Part shown: in pieces, positions 59,801 through 64,000 of the stretch
Layout of the letters: every line of letters starts with the position of its first letter
Numbering within the stretch: position 1 is the stretch's first letter
Assembly: GCF_001638985.1 (NCBI RefSeq)
Contig: NW_017265193.1
Coordinates: forward strand, 25,768 to 89,767
Length of the DNA stretch: 64,000 nucleotides
Source: Phycomyces blakesleeanus NRRL 1555(-)
Taxonomy: Eukaryota > Mucoromycota > Mucoromycetes > Mucorales > Phycomycetaceae
Direction of reading: 5' to 3'
Notes under the pieces: model-generated
The model's database searches: none
What the model was told of the DNA's origin: nothing
Seen by the model: the letters and a program-made list of their open reading frames with translations, nothing else
Position numbers and translations under genes: made by a program

Positions 59801-61401
59801 AGAAAAGTAAAAAAAAGCACAGGCCACAAGTCACATGATCATATTTGTGTACAGCAATAAAAAATTTCACTCTATTTCTTCTTTTTTTTTGGTCCCCATC
59901 ATCAGTAGCATTAGTTAGTTCTAAACACTGTATTTATTTTTCTTATGTTTTCCATCACCCACATTTCAGCCAAGCAAAAGCACACCAATAAAAGTTGAAA
60001 TCTTGTAGAAATATTTTGAATTGTTCACTTTTGTAATAACTCATTCAATCTGAATCTAAAAAAAAAACAGAAATAAATTTAAACTAATGGAAGCAGACTC
60101 TAGATACAACTTTGCAATTAACAATAAGAAAGAAAGAGTTCAAGATGCATCATAACTGAAAAAGGTATTCTAAATATACATATGAATAGGACTTGGTCAT
60201 TTATCTTTTTTTTTGAATAATTAAAAATAGTTATGAGCAATCTCTATTCTGATACAGCAATAACCAGCCTTTAATCTGATATGTAAACCCAGGTAAATAT
60301 TCTTGTACAAAGGAAAAGAGCTGTTTTAAATGTACTAATAATTATATAGCTTTTCAATAGTATTTTTTTGAATTTTATGTACTTTATTTACAATATCAAT
60401 CGAAAGGTAATTAACAGAATTGAACTTTTTTACATTATATGTATGCTAATATTATTATTATTTCGTTTAGTTTTGAGAATCCTCAAGTTGCTTTCCTGTG
60501 AACTATTGACTTTTTGGGGTGGTTTACTGTTTTTGATTGACTGAAGGTAAATATATTGAAAAGAGTTTCTTTTTAAAGCTACATATGTTAACTATTGTTA
60601 TTATTACTCGATAGAAAAAACACTGATTTATAAGAAGCATGCGTTTATATTATGTTTGTTGAAGTTATGTAAGTTATTAGTGCTATTATATTTCTTTATT
60701 TTTTCTATTATTTCGTGGTATTGAGTATTAAACAATGTTATTGCATAGTTTAACCCGGCAATATTGCTCCATCCTATTCTGTAGAAAAATTGTTCTGAAT
60801 GCTATCTCGTCTCACCTCATTGTCAAGGATATTGCATATATTCTAGCAACCTGTTTGCTGGACGCAAAACAAAATAGAAAAACCAAAAAAAAACACTGTA
60901 TAAGTCTACCAATAGTTTCTTACAAAAAGTAAAAATAAGCAATGTCACCAATGTTGCTATTTTAAATAAAAAAAATCTACTGTCTAAAATTATTTTTTTA
61001 ATAAAAAAAACTACATTACTGTTTCTTTTTTCATAAAAAAACCACACCATAATTTCCTTTTTTGTAAAAAAACTACACCACGGTATGGTGGATATCAACA
61101 TTAAACTGGCAAATGCTATGCTGTTTTTTAGCACAAAACCACATTAATTTGTTACGTTTCCACTAAGTTTTATGGTAGGAAAGCCACTAAGATCTGTTGC
61201 AAAACCACTAACCAAATTTGGTGTGGCAAAACTACATTGATTGGTAACTAACATAGCTCATTTACCACTAATTTACCCTGCTTAAGCATAGTGTGGCTGG
61301 CCACCAAATCACTAAAAAATTAGTAGGACTGTCACACCAATTTCGTTCATAGTGAGTGCGGTTAATCAAAACCATGTTGCTCTGCTACAAAACAATGACG
61401 T

Positions 61402-62645
61402 GTGATGTGTTAGGTTTGTTGTAGATTGTAATGGATCACTTGGCAAATAAAATACAATGATAATAGAATAAAACAGAAGATTGATACAGCAAAAGGTGGC
61501 AAACAGCAATAGTTGACAGATAAGAAAAGAGAGAACAACCAATAGAATTGTTGTTAAAATCGAGAGAGAGAGAAAGGTATATGAAAAGAGAATGATGAAA
61601 CAGAAAAGTAATAACCGACGAGGAGACTAAAACCAACAAACAACCTTCCTAAAACTAAGGGACTGATATATTATGTCACAAGATGGTATAGACTACAAAG
61701 AGAAGAGAACAAGAAAAAGATACTGAAACTAAATTCAATCATTTATTGAGTTGAGTTTGCTTCTCTTTTTATAGTTGACAAGATTTTAAGCTGATAATAG
61801 AAGTTCGGAAAAATAAAGATAGTAAAAATAGATTATGAATAATCGATATGGCAAGGATAAAATATATGAATAAAATTTGGTAAAAATATAATAATAAAGG
61901 TACTGATGTTGTGCGGAGATGTTGGCAAGATGAATTATGTGCATTATAGAAGAGGAATGTTACTAGCATGGGGAACAATGGTTTCGAATGAGTACAATGT
62001 AGACAAATATGTTAACAAGGGAAAAGGAAAAAGTATTATATGTAGAAGGAGCAGGGAACAGAAACGAGATTTTTTCTGTACACAGAAAAATTCTCCTCTT
62101 ACCACTGAGGGCACAGCACCACATCAACAAACTGTTGATGTCAGCCTCTCATAACCAGGATGACACGTCATGACAAACCGCCGGACAGACCCACTGAGCA
62201 GACTGATCTTCTGGTACTGGACACCATGACATGGCCAAAAGCTGAGATTGTCCACAATACATGTGACGACTGACACGTGATGTGTTTGTTTGTTGTGGAT
62301 TGTAACAGTATCACTTGGCAAATAAATGTAATGTGAATTACAAAATACAAGAAGAAGAATACAATAAGAATGGAAAAGAATGGGTAATTTGACAGGTAAG
62401 AATTGGTGACAGACAGGTAGAAAAATAGGGAGAAGATTAAAATGGAAATTGTGACAACAACAAAGTCTGAGAAAAACAGAAAAGAGAAAACAGAGAAACA
62501 AAATATATCAAAATTGACAGACAACACTCCAAAGAACAAGGACACTATGTATGAATGAAGAATAATGATAATAACGAGCAAAAATAAATAAGATCAAGGA
62601 TAGAATGATGATTTTATTGATTGAAAAGGTTGTTCCTTTTATAAA
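61402..62645 (-). repeat. Pair of LTR-like direct repeats (about 61402-61774 and 62277-62643)
   Basis: Both begin gtgatgtgtt...gtttgttgt[ag]gattgtaa, continue atcacttggcaaataaa, share purine-rich gaag/aaaagag middle parts, and end with attga-t-ga...ttccttttata. The offsets agree within a few bases over 370 bp. On the minus strand each has a TATA-like start (tataaaaagagaagc and tataaaaggaac) and ends near aacacatca, as in LTRs read right to left. The 500 bp between holds no gene. Family not identified; limits approximate. Confidence 0.5.
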
Positions 62646-62840
62646 CAAAAATGTTTGGTTAAAATAATTTTTTGAGGAAAAGAAAAGAAAGTCAAGTGAA
62701 AATTTTTACTACATGTAACTGGTGTTGATAGTAGAAGTAGAATAGAAAATTATAGAGAGAGTAAAATAAAAGTATAGTAAAAATATAATAATTGAATAAA
62801 GATAAAGTAAAAATATAGTGAGGTAGAATAGAAGTAAAGT

Positions 62841-63299
62841 TGTTGTAAATGAGTATTGACTACTGCTGTAATTGAGAATAAGTCTGAAGGAAATAATATA
62901 AGGCCTCAGCTATTCCAGTCAAAGGTGTCTACCGATTACTTTATTATTTAACACACAGGTTTAGCATGCGTGATAGTGATTATATTTCATATGATGATAT
63001 CACCATAATATGGGATACATCAGTGGATTATTATAAGCATAATTATAACTCATAAACACATTTACTTTTGATGTTAATACTTCATTGGGACTACACACAT
63101 TTATATAATTAATCATACATTAATTATCCCAAGATCACGTTGCTCTGATTAAGGCTCAGATAGGATCGATTACCTGACCCCAGTCATATAATTTTCCCAA
63201 TCCAAAACAATATAAATAGCAGTAGTAGTTCAGTGTAGGAACCTGGTCAAACTTTGATACAAAATCTTTCTCAATAAACAAAACCTACACAAGTTCTCA
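62841..63299 (+). repeat. 5' LTR of a retrotransposon
   Basis: Starts tgttgtaaatgagtattgac and ends cctacacaagttctca, TG...CA. The start recurs at 43889 and 57417 and both ends at 58192-58776 (reversed), which fixes the limits. A TATA-like ataaatagcag lies near 63211-63221. The gag leader follows. The 3' LTR is outside the window, so age by LTR comparison is not possible here. Confidence 0.8.
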
Positions 63300-63391
63300 C
63301 GAATCTTCGTTCCTAATTTCAAATCTTGAATTCTTCCTCTTAAAAACTTCTTCAACTTCAACCACCACAACATTTTTTTTCGTGAACTACC

Positions 63392-64000
63392 ATGAACCCC
63401 TCTGCTGAGAACTATCCCGCCGCCATCATCCCTGCTCATGATGAGGATGCCATGTCCGTCATGACTGAGGAGGACCTCATCGCCAGTCTGAGTGACAACA
63501 TCTCCTTTGCCAGCTCCACCCCTGGACAATTTGTTGCTCCCTCTCCCCTTCGTCCCTTGGTAGCGAATGCTGCTACAACAGTCTTGTCTTTGTCAGAGAA
63601 ACTTAGACTAGAACTTCAACAGCATGTGGAGGCTGTCAGCGCTGCTCACGCTATGAACGATGAGCAAGCAGCTGAATTAGCCCTTAATAAGGTCAGACGC
63701 GTCAAAGAAATGATAGATATAGAAATAGCATGCAGTCAGTACCTTTCGCCTTCTGTGAAAGTTGTAGAGAAGAGCAGTCGCACTGGAGGGTTGACTCTTA
63801 ATAGAAGAGATCTTCCTAAGTTCCAGTTGGCAGACGATGTGATTAGATCCTTCCCGAATGAAGAGGTCTTTCACTCAGTAGACCACTTCCTTCGCACCTT
63901 CCAAAAGGTTATTGAGTCGTCCCTTCAGGACATTGAACTAGTTTGGAAGAGATTTTTACCGCTCTGCTTGCCTCATAGTGACGATGGATGGGTAGAGATG
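63392..64000 (+). CDS. Retrotransposon Gag, N-terminal part, continues past the window
   Basis: The open frame starts at 63392 (MNPSAENYPAAIIPAHDEDA) and has no stop for 203 codons to the end of the window. GC content and codon use are clearly different from the AT-rich surroundings. An acidic start is followed by a helical segment (EKLRLELQQHVEAVSAAHAM) and then LPKFQLADDVIRSFPNEEVF with FLRTFQKVIE and VWKRFLPLCL, which resembles the beginning of the capsid-like region of Ty3/Gypsy Gag. Position directly after an LTR supports this. Zinc knuckle, protease and reverse transcriptase would be downstream. Ty3/Gypsy rather than Ty1/Copia is inference. Confidence 0.8.
   Translation, partial: MNPSAENYPAAIIPAHDEDAMSVMTEEDLIASLSDNISFASSTPGQFVAPSPLRPLVANAATTVLSLSEKLRLELQQHVEAVSAAHAMNDEQAAELALNKVRRVKEMIDIEIACSQYLSPSVKVVEKSSRTGGLTLNRRDLPKFQLADDVIRSFPNEEVFHSVDHFLRTFQKVIESSLQDIELVWKRFLPLCLPHSDDGWVEM

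Larger units (their letters stand above)
53690..61354. mobile_element. Second CACTA-type element (7,665 bp), target duplication AGT, degraded and carrying nested LTRs
   Basis: The left end cactatgaatgaaattggtg (53690-53709) pairs with the right end (61335-61354) with one mismatch in 20. AGT flanks both sides (53687-53689 and 61355-61357). Subterminal ccactaatttacc-type words recur near both ends (about 54001-54014 and 61263-61276, with variants). It has the same layout as the element at 47426: a Tnp2-like gene on the minus strand and a coiled-coil gene on the plus strand near the right end, but both are broken. Two LTRs sit between them. Confidence 0.9.

Noticed and set aside
1..64000. CRISPR arrays, tRNA or rRNA genes
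   Set aside because: No regularly spaced identical repeats and no cloverleaf or rRNA-like sequence was recognised by eye. The B-box-like word in the inverted repeat is not part of a tRNA. A covariance-model scan was not possible here.

Overview
The window looks like nuclear DNA of a filamentous fungus, most likely an early-diverging one (Mucoromycota, Mucorales-like). The evidence is an AT-rich genome, many short GT-AG introns in housekeeping genes, fungal gene families (MIC19, a fungal PPP4R1, KRE9/KNH1-like wall proteins, a macrophage-activating-glycoprotein-like secreted protein) and a dense load of eukaryotic transposons. There is no prokaryotic signal: no operons, no CRISPR, no ribosome binding sites. 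Species cannot be fixed from the sequence alone.

Region 1, 1-9.2 kb, is mostly housekeeping. It holds a POL5/MYBBP1A ribosome-biogenesis gene (minus, cut by the window start), the MICOS subunit MIC19 (minus, five exons), an unrecognised decayed coding relic (plus) and an NDUFA4/B12D-type respiratory protein (plus, four exons).

Region 2, 10.4-18 kb, is a tandem array of three paralogous F-box genes, all on the minus strand. Only the middle one is intact; each outer copy carries an in-frame TGA. Region 3, 18.8-20.4 kb, is a long inverted repeat with two 460-bp arms around a 608-bp spacer. Region 4, 20.6-25.3 kb, is a HEAT-repeat PPP4R1 gene starting with a 7-nt coding exon.

Region 5, 26-40.8 kb, is a mixed stretch. 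An intact Tc1 element interrupts a gene with a PD...EVK motif. Then come a secreted glycoprotein gene with a 13-nt microexon, a small MITE, a low-complexity protein carrying four copies of an HTFKVNIP-type motif (two with basic RGR tails), and two divergently placed KRE9/KNH1-like secreted proteins.

Region 6, 41 kb to the end, is a transposon nest: a Helitron helicase 3' fragment fused to a zinc-knuckle leader with repeated exons; an LTR fragment abutting a complete pogo/Tigger element (2,863 bp); a complete CACTA-type element (4,869 bp, ACA target duplication) with an intact transposase and a second, divergent coiled-coil gene; a larger, decayed CACTA-type element (7,665 bp, AGT target duplication) of the same two-gene layout, containing two oppositely oriented LTRs; a pair of direct LTR-like repeats; and the 5' LTR plus start of gag of a retrotransposon that runs off the window.

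The most interesting system is the pair of CACTA-type elements. Both encode a Tnp2-like transposase on one strand and a divergent second protein near the opposite end. The second proteins share a weak but recognisable C-terminal pattern (WG ... KK ... C ... WA), suggesting a dedicated partner protein of this element lineage.
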